64,000 nt of DNA, taken from NCBI RefSeq assembly GCF_001634285.1, contig NZ_CP015438.1:2492001-2556000 (forward strand). Reading direction: 5' to 3'. The notes beneath the pieces were generated by a model. That model was not told the DNA's origin. It ran no database searches and saw nothing but the letters and a program-made list of their open reading frames with translations. The stretch is from Anoxybacillus amylolyticus (GTDB lineage Bacteria > Bacillota > Bacilli > Bacillales > Anoxybacillaceae). Made by a program: the position numbers and the translations under genes. The stretch's first letter is position 1. Every line of letters starts with the position of its first letter. Of the stretch, positions 25,743-35,706 are shown in pieces.

Positions 25743-26375
25743 TCAAAATCCATTTAAAAATGGATTCGTATCCATTTCGGCAGCAAGCGTTGTTTCTCGC
25801 CCGTGCCCTGGCAAGACAATCGTTTCTTCTGGCAATGAAAGCAAACGGTCGTGGATGCTTTCCATCAGCTGTTCATAATCTCCGCTAGGCAAGTCTGTCC
25901 GGCCAATGCTTCCAGCAAACAATACATCTCCTGAAAAGACCGCACCAATTGCTGAACAATAGTACGATACGCTTCCTGGAGAATGCCCTGGCGTTTCAAG
26001 TAACTCAAACGTAAACGCCCCAATCGATAACGGCTTGTCTGTTTGCAAACATTGCGTAGCACAAGTTACCTTCACTTGCTTGCCAATAAAGTAGGCGGAA
26101 CCGTTTAATAATGGGTCGGCTAGCCAATCGATTTCTTTCGCATGAATGTATACGGGCAGTTCCCACTTAGCCAACACGTCGTTAATGGCGCCGATATGGT
26201 CAAAATGGGCATGGGTTAATAAAATCGCTAACGGCGTATAGCCCTTTTCTTCGATGTAACGAACAAGCTTTGTCCCTTCACTTCCTGGGTCAAAAATGAC
26301 ACACGTTCGGTCAGCTGCATGCAAAATATATGCGTTCGTTTGCAGTGGTCCGAGCGGAATACGTTCCCAATTCAT
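25743..26375 (-). CDS. yqgX: metallo-beta-lactamase fold hydrolase YqgX (glyoxalase II-like)
   Basis: 210 residues. Metal ligands: THAHFDHIG (HxHxDH), GHSPGS histidine, FSGDVLFAGSIGRTDL aspartate and the terminal GHGRET histidine, so the binuclear site is complete. It belongs to the YcbL/GloB2-like group of small MBL hydrolases acting on thioesters; substrate unproven. Three ATGs stand in a row; GGAGG sits at the first, so the third (26375) has the right spacing. Confidence 0.88.
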   Translation of the reverse strand: MNWERIPLGPLQTNAYILHAADRTCVIFDPGSEGTKLVRYIEEKGYTPLAILLTHAHFDHIGAINDVLAKWELPVYIHAKEIDWLADPLLNGSAYFIGKQVKVTCATQCLQTDKPLSIGAFTFELLETPGHSPGSVSYYCSAIGAVFSGDVLFAGSIGRTDLPSGDYEQLMESIHDRLLSLPEETIVLPGHGRETTLAAEMDTNPFLNGF

Positions 26376-26462
26376 CATCATCCCTCCATTTCTTTCTATC
26401 CATCATTTTACGCCATCGATTGTTCTGTTACAATGAAAGAAAACGAAAAGAAGGGATATTCG

Positions 26463-26876
26463 ATGAAAAAAAGATATGCGCTCGCTTCGGTTATTTCCGT
26501 CGAACCCCATATAGTCACTGACCGCGACGGAGACTGGGTAATCGTTTCTGAACTCCCGGATAACGTTCACGACTATGAAACACTAATTGAGATCGATACT
26601 CCAACCGTTACGCCGCTTTTTTCTGATTACGGATTTACCTCTTTGAGCAAACGTGTTTACATTTATGAATCCGTTGTCACCGCGTTTACAATCGTCGCTG
26701 GCGAAAGTATCGAAATCGACATGTTTTTGCTTCAGCTAGAAGAATATATCGTTGCGAACGAACAAACGATATACTATATCGCCAAACATCAACAACCGCT
26801 GCTTGAAAAAATCGCGGCTACCTATGGCGTGGCGATTCATATTTTCGACCTCGACAAATGTGGAAAAAACGATTAA
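26463..26876 (+). CDS. hypothetical protein
   Basis: 137 residues, not recognised. It begins MKKRYALASVISVEPHIVTD and is hydrophilic to amphipathic, with no signal peptide, no membrane helix and only one cysteine. The C terminus (IHIFDLDKCGKND) is charged. An open frame to 26319 overlaps yqgX antisense; AAGAAGGGATATTCG before 26463 selects this start. It is divergent from yqgX and 46 bp upstream of yqgW, possibly co-transcribed with it. Confidence 0.65.
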   Translation: MKKRYALASVISVEPHIVTDRDGDWVIVSELPDNVHDYETLIEIDTPTVTPLFSDYGFTSLSKRVYIYESVVTAFTIVAGESIEIDMFLLQLEEYIVANEQTIYYIAKHQQPLLEKIAATYGVAIHIFDLDKCGKND

Positions 26877-26922
26877 AATGTAAAGAGATTACTGTTACAT
26901 ATGGTAAAAGGGGGGTAGTGGC

Positions 26923-27099
26923 ATGGGTTTAGTCATTATTTTTGCGTTAGTATCATTGTTAGCGCTTTACGGCATCGTCCGCTCGCTTCGTGAAAAAAAT
27001 ATACTCGCTTTATTGTTCGGCTTAGGAACAGCAGCTGTATTCGGCTGGTTCACAATAATGACCGTCCTTCACCACGGATTTCCAACTGGAACGCACTAA
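26923..27099 (+). CDS. yqgW: DUF2759 small membrane protein YqgW
   Basis: 58 residues starting MGLVIIFALVSLLALYGIV, with two membrane helices (2-19 and 27-50) joined by a basic RSLREKN loop and a His-rich end (HHGFPTGTH). Matches the YqgW/DUF2759 family by size and place next to yqgV. RBS AAAGGGGGG. Confidence 0.8.
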   Translation: MGLVIIFALVSLLALYGIVRSLREKNILALLFGLGTAAVFGWFTIMTVLHHGFPTGTH

Positions 27100-27128
27100 A
27101 AACAAGAGGCTGTTATGCCTCTTGTTTT
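27099..27128. terminator. bidirectional terminator of yqgW and yqgV
   Basis: 12-bp perfect stem AAAACAAGAGGC/GCCTCTTGTTTT with a 6-nt loop between convergent genes; it overlaps the last codons of yqgV. Confidence 0.9.
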
Positions 27129-27433
27129 CGTTTTGCTTCGACGCTTTTCACTTTATCCGCCATGCGTCGCTTTTTGTCGCGACGGTCATCGATGCGAATA
27201 TTTGTGGCGACTCTCTGTACCCCTTTCCCAAATGGCACTTCGTGAATCGCTTGAATAACTTCAAACAGCACCGGAAGTTCTCCTTCAATAATCGTATTCA
27301 TCGGTGTCAACATAAACTCAATTTTCCCATCTCGTTTATATGTGTCCAACACGCTATGAATTTCCGCGATATAGTCACTGACGCTTGGGCTTTCTGTCCC
27401 GATTGGGATAACAGTAACATCGACAATAGCCAT
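27113..27433 (-). CDS. yqgV: MTH1187/UPF0045 family thiamine-binding protein YqgV
   Basis: 106 residues. AIVDVTVIPIGTESPSVSDY at the N terminus and MTPMNTIIEGE in the middle are the conserved blocks of the MTH1187/YkoF-like superfamily, whose members bind thiamine or hydroxymethylpyrimidine. It ends in a basic helix. RBS AAAGGAGAATTTCG. Directly downstream of yqgT by 15 bp, so likely same transcript. Confidence 0.85.
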   Translation of the reverse strand: MAIVDVTVIPIGTESPSVSDYIAEIHSVLDTYKRDGKIEFMLTPMNTIIEGELPVLFEVIQAIHEVPFGKGVQRVATNIRIDDRRDKKRRMADKVKSVEAKRKQEA

Positions 27434-27448
27434 CGAAATTCTCCTTTC

Positions 27449-28612
27449 TCAACAAACTGCTAATAAAGCAAGCAACATGTTGCGACTTGCTTCGTAAATC
27501 TCGTCAAACTGTGCAAGCGGTAGCGGGTTCACCCCTTCCCCTAGCTCAATCGTATAGCCAGGGCGTTGCCATTTCTGAACAAACCAATCGCGGTAGCCGG
27601 CATGGCTATCGATATAGCGAACCGCTTGATACCCGCTTACCTTCGCCAATTCGTCTACAATTTGTTCTGCTTCTTTCGGTTCAAATCCTTCATATCCCCA
27701 ATAAATTTCTTTTCCTTGTGTATGAAACGCCACGACAATAGCAAAATCGCTATCTTCTGTTAGCCGCGCCATCGCCTTCGTTTCTGGCTCTGTCAATGGG
27801 GCAACCCCAGGGAAATCACGTGGGGCAGGCCCCTTCGGAATTTTCCGCATTTGCTCGATCTCCCATTTCGCAGGAAACTGGTTATTTAAATCCACGCCTC
27901 GAATATTTGCTTTCCATTGGGAAAAATCCAAATTCCCGCCATTTATCTCAAGTACCTCGCTTCGATGCGGCTCCGTTTCTGACGGTCCATTTAACACTAA
28001 ATTCACGCCGTCTGGGTTGACCATTGGAACAATCGATAGCGTCACTTTTTTATAGTAGTCAAGTAACGAACGGTCAAGAGCGTCGTTCGTCAAGCGTAGC
28101 GCATACTCATTCACAAAAGCCATCACCGCCGCGGTCGTAATCCATTCGTTCGCATGAAATGAGGCGTTTACATGAATTTTTTTCGGTCCTCGCCCGACGG
28201 AAAGTTCAATGAGCGGCTGACCAAGCACGCTCGTTCCAATCGTTCGTTGGCGAATGAATGGATAATATGTGCATAAGTCATCAATATCTTGCTTCATGAC
28301 CGCAAAATCATAAGGCTGCTTACCATTCACAATAAACGTTTCTAAGCGGCGCGGCAATCGAAGCAACAACCGGTCTTCATTCATTCGCTCAAGCGCTTCA
28401 ACCGGCAGCGAAAGCGAATGTGCCATTTGTTCGAGCGAACCTGAGATCTGGCTATGATACGTCACGACATCATACCCAGGAATAAAAACAATTGCTCCTT
28501 CATGCAATTCGTGCGAAAGATGCGGATTTGCATCGATTATTAATTCTTGCGGCACAGAAAACAAGCGGCTGTATAACTCCCATGTATCTCCTTTACGCGC
28601 ATAAATCATCAT
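27449..28612 (-). CDS. yqgT: gamma-D-glutamyl-L-diamino acid endopeptidase I-like (M14), YqgT
   Basis: 387 residues. The N-terminal 90 residues form two LysM-like repeats (peptidoglycan binding). The rest is an M14 zinc carboxypeptidase domain: zinc ligands in SFHANEW (HxxE) and the His of VAFHTQGK, catalytic Glu in YTIELGEG. The family cuts the gamma-D-Glu-meso-Dpm bond of wall peptides during sporulation and recycling. Starts at 28612 after AAAGGGGGC; an upstream open extension is not supported. No signal peptide, so export or action in the mother cell is unclear. Confidence 0.88.
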   Translation of the reverse strand: MMIYARKGDTWELYSRLFSVPQELIIDANPHLSHELHEGAIVFIPGYDVVTYHSQISGSLEQMAHSLSLPVEALERMNEDRLLLRLPRRLETFIVNGKQPYDFAVMKQDIDDLCTYYPFIRQRTIGTSVLGQPLIELSVGRGPKKIHVNASFHANEWITTAAVMAFVNEYALRLTNDALDRSLLDYYKKVTLSIVPMVNPDGVNLVLNGPSETEPHRSEVLEINGGNLDFSQWKANIRGVDLNNQFPAKWEIEQMRKIPKGPAPRDFPGVAPLTEPETKAMARLTEDSDFAIVVAFHTQGKEIYWGYEGFEPKEAEQIVDELAKVSGYQAVRYIDSHAGYRDWFVQKWQRPGYTIELGEGVNPLPLAQFDEIYEASRNMLLALLAVC

Positions 28613-28681
28613 ATCGCCCCCTTTTTTCAACATATGAACAAATGAAAAAAAAATGTGCACAAAGGGGCTAGTGGGTAGCGA

Positions 28682-28706
28682 AAAAAGGACGGCAAACAGC
28701 CCCTTT
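28682..28706 (-). terminator. glcK terminator
   Basis: Minus-strand hairpin AAAGGGGC...GCCGTCCTTT with a two-nucleotide bulge, followed by TTTTTT just after the glcK stop. Confidence 0.65.
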
Positions 28707-29664
28707 ATTCGCTAAACGACTGTTTTGCTAGCCAAGCGCCACCGATGACACCGGCATCGTTGCCAAGCGTAGCGATAACAATGGACGCACTCTTGAACAC
28801 GCGCGGGAAAGCAAACTGTTGAAAATATCGCGTTACTTGTTCTGCAAGCCATTCGCCTGCTTTCGACACACCGCCGCCAATGACGATTTTCTCTGGATTG
28901 ACTACATTTGCAGCGTTCGCTAATGCTAACCCTAGATGAAAGAAGACGTGTTCCGTTACTTCAAGCGCTAAACGATCGTTTTCTTTTGCTGCATCAAGCA
29001 CGTCTTTTGCTGTAATCGTTCCCAGATTTCGTAACGAACTGTCCATATTACTAGTAATAAGCTTTTCTTTCGCCAACCGGACAATGCCTGTTGCCGAAGC
29101 GATCGTTTCTAGGCAGCCGGTTTTTCCGCAATTACACGGCGCCCCGCCAGTGGGAACAGAAGTAATATGTCCGATTTCTCCGGCTGCCCCATTCGCCCCT
29201 CGAACGATTTGCCCATTAGCGATTACCCCTCCGCCGACACCTGTCCCGAGCGTCACGCAAATTAAGTTTTTTGCACCGCTTCCGGCTCCTTTCCACATCT
29301 CACCAATCGCAGCAATATTCGCATCGTTGTCTACTGCCGCTGGGAGCGACGTTTCTACTTCCAATATATTTTTTAGAGGATAGTTTTTCCACCCTAAATT
29401 GACTGCTTCATAAATCACTCCGGTATCCCCATCGACTGGTCCAGGCGCTCCCATGCCGATGCCGATAAGCTTCTCTTTTGGTTGTCCGTGTTCTTCTAAC
29501 TTTTGATCGATCGATTTCGCGATATCGGTTACAATATATTTTCCTTGTTCGTTAAGATTCGTCGGAATTTCCCATTTATCAATTAATTCCCCGTATACGC
29601 TGACAAATGCCATTTTAATCGTCGTCCCACCTAAATCGACACCTACTAACCATTTTTCCGTCAT
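28705..29664 (-). CDS. glcK: ROK-family glucokinase
   Basis: 319 residues. Phosphate-binding [10 protein letters not shown] (9-18), catalytic Asp in VDNDANIAA, the ROK zinc site [10 protein letters not shown] with GEIGH upstream, and the C-terminal GGG ATP loop are present. It phosphorylates glucose to glucose 6-phosphate. The start overlaps the yqgQ stop (TAATG), so the pair is translationally coupled as in B. subtilis. Confidence 0.96.
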   Translation of the reverse strand: MTEKWLVGVDLGGTTIKMAFVSVYGELIDKWEIPTNLNEQGKYIVTDIAKSIDQKLEEHGQPKEKLIGIGMGAPGPVDGDTGVIYEAVNLGWKNYPLKNILEVETSLPAAVDNDANIAAIGEMWKGAGSGAKNLICVTLGTGVGGGVIANGQIVRGANGAAGEIGHITSVPTGGAPCNCGKTGCLETIASATGIVRLAKEKLITSNMDSSLRNLGTITAKDVLDAAKENDRLALEVTEHVFFHLGLALANAANVVNPEKIVIGGGVSKAGEWLAEQVTRYFQQFAFPRVFKSASIVIATLGNDAGVIGGAWLAKQSFSE

Positions 29665-29882
29665 TATCTCTCATCCTTTTTCATTCGTTTTTCGCGTTCT
29701 AATTGCGCTTCATGTCTTACAATCAAAAGCGCCATTTGATAGTCTTTCCCATCGATTAATTGCGATTGGTATAGCTCTTTTAGCTCTTCTTCCATCAGTT
29801 CTAAGTCGGCTAACCGATCTCCTACATAAATAATCGTGCCATATTTTTTCAACAGCTGTTGCACGTCGTATACGCTTTCCAT
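29664..29882 (-). CDS. yqgQ: DUF910 family protein YqgQ
   Basis: 72 residues with the helical DUF910 pattern [21 protein letters not shown] and a long C-terminal helix [19 protein letters not shown]. subtilis YqgQ is a three-helix protein thought to bind nucleic acid; the role is not established. The gene precedes and overlaps glcK. Confidence 0.9.
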   Translation of the reverse strand: MESVYDVQQLLKKYGTIIYVGDRLADLELMEEELKELYQSQLIDGKDYQMALLIVRHEAQLEREKRMKKDER

Positions 29883-29975
29883 CTTTTCACCTACCGCCTT
29901 TTTTCTCCACTATAAATGTATAAAGAAACAACAAGCACCGTCAAGGAAAGAAAGACAACCGACGTGAAAATGTCA

Positions 29976-30012
29976 TAAAAAAACGCTTACCTCGCTAACG
30001 AGATAAACGTTT
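29976..30012 (-). terminator. terminator of the GerA-family gene
   Basis: Minus-strand 14-bp stem, AAACGTTTATCTCG against CGAGGTAAGCGTTT, with G-U pairs, followed by TTTTTTT. Confidence 0.85.
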
Positions 30013-31492
30013 ATCGGTCGGGGTCGCGCGGATGCAACACGGTTGGTCGCCGATTTTTGAGCGGAATAGGAGAACGAATAAACACATCGCGCATCGCTCG
30101 GTACGAAAACGGAATAAACGGCCATAAATACGGGACGTTGAACGATTTCATGCTCGCAAGCATAATGACCCATAGCGTAATTCCGAGAACGTAACCATAT
30201 AGACCAAATAAAGTAGAAGCAATTAACAGTCCAAGTCGAACGAGGCGATTCGCTAGACCTAATTCGTAACTTGGCGTTGCAAACGTTCCAATCGTAGCTA
30301 TCGAAAAATAAAGGATGACTTCGTTAGAAAAAATGCCGACTTCCACCGCAATGCCGCCGATCATTAATGCAGCAACAAGCCCAAGCGCTGTCGCTAACGA
30401 CGAAGGGGTATGAATCGCTGCCATTCGCAACATATCAATCCCTACTTCAATCATCAGAAGCTGCGCAAAAAGCGGGAGCGCCCCTTCGCTTGCTTTTCCA
30501 ATAAACGAAAGTGCCGCTGGCAGCTGTACTTGCTCGGTCATAAACAAATACCAGAGCGGCAATAAAAAAATCGACGCCCATACAGCTAAAAAGCGAACAA
30601 AGCGCAAATATGCCCCGACGATTGGTTTATTTCGATACTCTTCGGCGTGCTGCAAATGGTGCCAAAACGTGGCTGGGAAAATTAATACGCTCGGTGAACC
30701 ATCAACAATAACAAGAATATGACCTTCATATAAATGAGCTGCAGCTGTATCAGGGCGTTCGGTATAGCGAACGACAGGATATGGATTCCAATGTCTCCCC
30801 GATATAAATTCTTCTAGCGTTTTTTCCCCCATCGGCAACCCGTCGGTGTCAATTTTCGCAATCGCCCCTTTAATGCTCTTCACAATCATCGGATCAGCAA
30901 TGTCTTCAATATAGCATACGCAAATATCTGTTTTCGACCGCCGCCCAACTTGCATATATTCCATCCGTAACGTTCGGTCACGCACTCTTCGTCTCGTCAG
31001 CGCTGTATTAAAGATGATCGTTTCTACAAACCCATCTCTCGCCCCGCGAACGACCCGCTCCATATCCGGCTCTTGTGGCCCACGTACAGGATAGGTGCGC
31101 GCATCAATTAAAATCGCATAGCTCACTCCATCGACAAGTAAAGCTGTAGGTCCCGCCAACACTCCATCCACCACGCGATTCAAATCGTCTGTTTTTTCTA
31201 GCTCCACATACGGAATATATGTTTTTAACAATTTTTCTAGCGGATTGTCACACAACTTTTCTTCACTTAATATCGCCAAAAATTGCATAATATAATGCAG
31301 AATATCGTCTTTTACAAATCCATCAATCATAAAAAAAGCCATTTCCCGACCTGCATATTCCACATCTAAATGAAGGACGTCAAAACTTTTGCCGACCCCA
31401 AGCCTTTCTCGTAAATACGCCACATTTTCCGCTAGCATGGTTGAAACAGCCCGCTTTTCTTGCCTCATTTTTCCACCTACCCGTCCCATCAT
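30011..31492 (-). CDS. GerA-family spore germination protein (SpoVAF-like)
   Basis: 493 residues. A soluble N-terminal half of about 290 residues contains RRRVRDRTLRMEYMQVGRRSKTDICVCYIEDIA, the typical GerA block. Four or five membrane helices follow (about 295-315, 335-360, 375-410, 415-450). The length and lack of a long N-terminal extension are nearer SpoVAF than GerAA. There are no gerB- or gerC-like partners beside it, and it is far from any spoVA operon here. It probably sits in the spore inner membrane. RBS GGAAGG serves the ATG at 31492; ATG 31468 after TAGGTGG is an alternative. Confidence 0.82.
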   Translation of the reverse strand: MMGRVGGKMRQEKRAVSTMLAENVAYLRERLGVGKSFDVLHLDVEYAGREMAFFMIDGFVKDDILHYIMQFLAILSEEKLCDNPLEKLLKTYIPYVELEKTDDLNRVVDGVLAGPTALLVDGVSYAILIDARTYPVRGPQEPDMERVVRGARDGFVETIIFNTALTRRRVRDRTLRMEYMQVGRRSKTDICVCYIEDIADPMIVKSIKGAIAKIDTDGLPMGEKTLEEFISGRHWNPYPVVRYTERPDTAAAHLYEGHILVIVDGSPSVLIFPATFWHHLQHAEEYRNKPIVGAYLRFVRFLAVWASIFLLPLWYLFMTEQVQLPAALSFIGKASEGALPLFAQLLMIEVGIDMLRMAAIHTPSSLATALGLVAALMIGGIAVEVGIFSNEVILYFSIATIGTFATPSYELGLANRLVRLGLLIASTLFGLYGYVLGITLWVIMLASMKSFNVPYLWPFIPFSYRAMRDVFIRSPIPLKNRRPTVLHPRDPDR

Positions 31493-31591
31493 TTACCTTC
31501 CATCATAGACAAGTGACAAGAAGTTCATACATATTTTTCAATAAAGCGGCATACATTGGTGAAAAACTTGTCCGCACAGATGGAGGAAATT

Positions 31592-32464
31592 ATGAAACGA
31601 ACATTCCAGTGGCTCACGTTGTTCATTGCGTTTTTACTTACTTTATATACACTCCCTTTCTCTCTAGAAAAGCCGACAAAAGAAACGATTATTTTTTTCC
31701 CGCTTGACCGAACAGCAGCGTTTAGCAAAGCAACAACGACACTGCAAGCACAGTCAGAAAACCCACACCGTTCCTACTCACTTCTTTGGAAAGTTTCTTC
31801 TTCGTTAAACGAAACCGCCTATTTGCGCCAAGACATTTCGCTTTTGTTTGCGGACGGTCGTTTAGTCGGAACGCTATCCAAATGGGAGGAAAACAGCCAG
31901 ACGTTACTTCAAGAAGAAGACACTAAGCAAAAGGACAGTCATTTTTTCCAATCGATTTCGTTTCACTACGGTGAGTTGCATCGAGGACAAACGATTACCA
32001 GCGCACAAAAAATGAGCGGGGATTATTTATATGTCGTCGCTTCTTCGTACGAGCCGTTTACTTCCTTTCGGCGCGGAAAAACAGCGTCTGAAAAAGAATG
32101 GCAGCGCGTACTTACAAAAACAACAACTGATTTTCTTCAGTACAATGCACAGACAATGTTGGACAATTTAGCAATTCCACTCGAAAACTACTACCATTTT
32201 TATTTGCCGGAGTTGCTCGTCTATAACGAACAGCCATTTCCAGGGATTTCACAAGCAAAAACACAAAAAATTATCGGAAATATTTGGGAAGGATTGTATA
32301 AAAACTATTTTCTTGGGGTGAAGCAAAAAGACGGAATGGTCGTTTCCCCGATTGGTAGTACCATTCCGCTTCTTCTCATCAGCAAAGACTATTCCCATTT
32401 ACTCGTCCTGACAAAAATGAAAAATGGGGAAACGGTGCAGCTTATGCAGCAAATTTCCCCATAA
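31592..32464 (+). CDS. hypothetical exported or membrane-anchored protein
   Basis: 290 residues, not recognised. MKRTFQWLTLFIAFLLTLYT at the start is a signal or anchor helix without a lipobox cysteine. The rest is soluble and includes a SISFHYGELHRGQTITSAQKMSGDYLYVV-like beta-rich stretch. RBS GATGGAGGAAATT fixes the ATG at 31592. It diverges by 100 bp from the germination gene and ends 4 bp before the convergent gluP. Divergence from a spore gene hints at a sporulation role, but no motif proves this. Confidence 0.65.
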   Translation: MKRTFQWLTLFIAFLLTLYTLPFSLEKPTKETIIFFPLDRTAAFSKATTTLQAQSENPHRSYSLLWKVSSSLNETAYLRQDISLLFADGRLVGTLSKWEENSQTLLQEEDTKQKDSHFFQSISFHYGELHRGQTITSAQKMSGDYLYVVASSYEPFTSFRRGKTASEKEWQRVLTKTTTDFLQYNAQTMLDNLAIPLENYYHFYLPELLVYNEQPFPGISQAKTQKIIGNIWEGLYKNYFLGVKQKDGMVVSPIGSTIPLLLISKDYSHLLVLTKMKNGETVQLMQQISP

Positions 32465-32467
32465 CCT

Positions 32468-33610
32468 TTACTGAAATCCGATGGATAAACCAACAGCAAT
32501 GAGTAACACCGTGAACACAAACGCCGCAAGCTGCCGCTTCCATAAGCGGTGGCGTGGCAAGTGCACGATGCCAGCCGCCAAAAACCCACCGATGAGTCCG
32601 CCAATATGTCCAGCGTTATCGATACCTGGAAGCAATAGTCCAAGCCCTAAATTCAGCACGATAAGCCCGATAATGTTCGTTCCCATCGTTTGAAAAAAGA
32701 GATGGCGATAAACCGTCCCGAAGTAAAGCAATGCACCAAAAAGCCCAAAAATTGCTCCTGACGCTCCTGCGGAAAGCGAGGTTGTAAACAAAAAGCTACC
32801 GAGCGTCCCGAAAAAACCAGCAACAAGGTAAATGAAACAAAAACGAAAAGAGCCATACAATCGCTCAGTCGTCATACCTAAATAATAAAGCGCCATTGTA
32901 TTCATCAATAGATGAAAAAAGCCGATATGCAAAAAAATAGGCGTAATAAAGCGCCACCACTCTTGTTGCATCAACGGGTTAAACTTCGCCCCATAACGAA
33001 TTAGCACGTCCGGATTCGTGCTTCCGCCGTGTGCTTCCAATAAAAGAAACATCACCATTTGCAAAACGATAAATACGTATGTAAAGAGCGGACGGCCGTA
33101 ATCAAGCACTCGTTCTTCTGTTTCCCGCCGCTCTTTTTCTAAACGAAACACGAGCCTTTGAACATGTTGCGCCGCTAGAAATGGATCGACTTCACCTGCG
33201 ACAGATTCTAATACAACCGGTTCACGAAGAACATCACTTATTTGTTGTAGTGCATGTACCGCATTTCCCGAATGAAGCAAAACGGTATGCAACTGTGGGA
33301 AATCATCTGTTGCATTAGCAACGATCCATTCCCAATCATCGACTGGTGGGTACGTCGATACGTATATGTTCAATACGCCGCTCGACCGTCGAAACGGTCG
33401 TTTTTGCAGCTGTATCGCCACCTGTTTTGTATATTCAAGATCGCGCGCTAACCAACTGCTCCAATCGACATCGTAGCAAACGAGGCGAACGAGCGGGGCA
33501 TGTTGTCCAAACGACGCTAACCAAATTTCCTTAGGGTCATTGGCTAATTTGATGATACGGTATTGTTTTTTTACAAAAAAATAAACAAGCTGCCAATAAA
33601 GAAGCTCCAC
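32468..33610 (-). CDS. gluP: rhomboid intramembrane serine protease GluP
   Basis: 380 residues. A soluble N-terminal domain of about 175 residues is followed by seven membrane helices. The catalytic serine is in GASGAIFGL and the histidine in NAGHIGGLIGG; the HxxxN loop is FFHLLMNTMALY. In B. subtilis YqgP cleaves the Mg transporter MgtE and cooperates with FtsH. Upstream yqgO and downstream glcK neighbourhood agree with YqgP. Confidence 0.94.
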   Translation of the reverse strand: MELLYWQLVYFFVKKQYRIIKLANDPKEIWLASFGQHAPLVRLVCYDVDWSSWLARDLEYTKQVAIQLQKRPFRRSSGVLNIYVSTYPPVDDWEWIVANATDDFPQLHTVLLHSGNAVHALQQISDVLREPVVLESVAGEVDPFLAAQHVQRLVFRLEKERRETEERVLDYGRPLFTYVFIVLQMVMFLLLEAHGGSTNPDVLIRYGAKFNPLMQQEWWRFITPIFLHIGFFHLLMNTMALYYLGMTTERLYGSFRFCFIYLVAGFFGTLGSFLFTTSLSAGASGAIFGLFGALLYFGTVYRHLFFQTMGTNIIGLIVLNLGLGLLLPGIDNAGHIGGLIGGFLAAGIVHLPRHRLWKRQLAAFVFTVLLIAVGLSIGFQ

Positions 33611-33656
33611 GTTCCCCTCTCCCTTTCGCTAAAAAGAGCCATTTTTTTCTATTGTA

Positions 33657-33839
33657 TCATACTTCGTGAACGACTTGGGAAACAATTAGCTTACGGATGA
33701 CTGGAACGTTCATCCCAATCTGTACAATCCACCGCTGCAACGGTTGAATGCGTAAAACGGCATTTAACACCCGATAACGATAACGATACATAGCAAACGA
33801 ACTAAGCAAAACAAAAAACGCATACACCATCTTTCTCAT
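33657..33839 (-). CDS. yqgO: small basic membrane protein (YqgO-like)
   Basis: 60 residues from MRKMVYAFFVLLSSFAMYRY, one hydrophobic helix followed by a basic segment. It has the size and position of YqgO (between gluP and yqgN). GAGGAGGG lies just before the ATG at 33839; the longer frame to 33881 is only a run of Arg/Lys codons made by the ribosome site itself. Function unknown. Confidence 0.6.
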   Translation of the reverse strand: MRKMVYAFFVLLSSFAMYRYRYRVLNAVLRIQPLQRWIVQIGMNVPVIRKLIVSQVVHEV

Positions 33840-33894
33840 CTTTTCCCTCCTCTTTTTCCGTCTGTTTATTCTTTTTTCCAAAAGAGAAGGAAAT

Positions 33895-34885
<991 letters not shown>

Positions 34886-34941
34886 TTATCTCATGTTTTT
34901 TGATTGTACACTGTTTCTTTTGTTCATTCCCCTTAAAATTA

Positions 34942-35706
34942 TTACAATTTAATGACAAAAAAGTAAACAATCGTTGAACAAAAAATCGACAACCAGTTCA
35001 CAACGTCATTATTTAACCAATCTTGTCCTTTTATTCTTATCGTTTGTTTTCCGCAATGCTTTCGCTTCTCCGTTTCCATCCCACACACTGTGCAGCGGTA
35101 CGAAGCTTGCCAAACGGCACCGATATATGTATCCAAAGCGCTGCCCAGAAAGCCCAAAATACTGACGGCAACTATTGAAATGTCATGCCATAATAAGTCC
35201 GCGACAATCGCAATCACGAACGCACCGAAAAAAGAGGCGAGCGTTCCGAGCGATGTCACCGCCCCCGATGTGCCAGACTCCACTTTTTTCCATGTCGTAA
35301 TCATTCTTGGGGATTGGCGGCTAACGCTTCCAATTTCCGATGCCCATGTGTCCGCGTTCGCGGCAGCAATAGAAACGGCAAATAGCCCCTGCCAACTCCA
35401 ATGGGGAAAAGCGAGAGCAAGCAAGCTAATCGCTGCTGGAATGCTGCCGTTGGCGAACACTTGCACGTAATCACGCTGTGCCCCCTTTTCTATTTTCTCT
35501 GCTAGCAACTGCTTTTGTTGATGACGAAAATGGCTCCAAAAACTAGATGTCCCAAAAAACAACCCGAGCAAACATAACCCTTGCCAAGAGAAACTAACCG
35601 CTACTGCCGTCCCAACAAGCATCGTCGCCACTGCCCCTGACAAAGAAAGCGAACGAACGAAAAATCCACCCATGGCAACTAACACGACAGCGATATACTT
35701 ACTCAT
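34942..35706 (-). CDS. DUF92 family membrane protein
   Basis: 254 residues with six or so hydrophobic helices. ANADTWASEIG, SGTSGAVTSLGT and LGSALDTYIGAVWQ are the conserved blocks of the DUF92/TMEM19 family, whose plant member VTE6 is a phytyl-phosphate kinase. A zinc-like C..C pair (YRCTVCG) is near the C terminus. The ATG at 35706 overlaps the yqgN stop (ATGAGTAA), so the two are coupled; the longer frame upstream is in yqgN. Confidence 0.85.
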   Translation of the reverse strand: MSKYIAVVLVAMGGFFVRSLSLSGAVATMLVGTAVAVSFSWQGLCLLGLFFGTSSFWSHFRHQQKQLLAEKIEKGAQRDYVQVFANGSIPAAISLLALAFPHWSWQGLFAVSIAAANADTWASEIGSVSRQSPRMITTWKKVESGTSGAVTSLGTLASFFGAFVIAIVADLLWHDISIVAVSILGFLGSALDTYIGAVWQASYRCTVCGMETEKRKHCGKQTIRIKGQDWLNNDVVNWLSIFCSTIVYFFVIKL

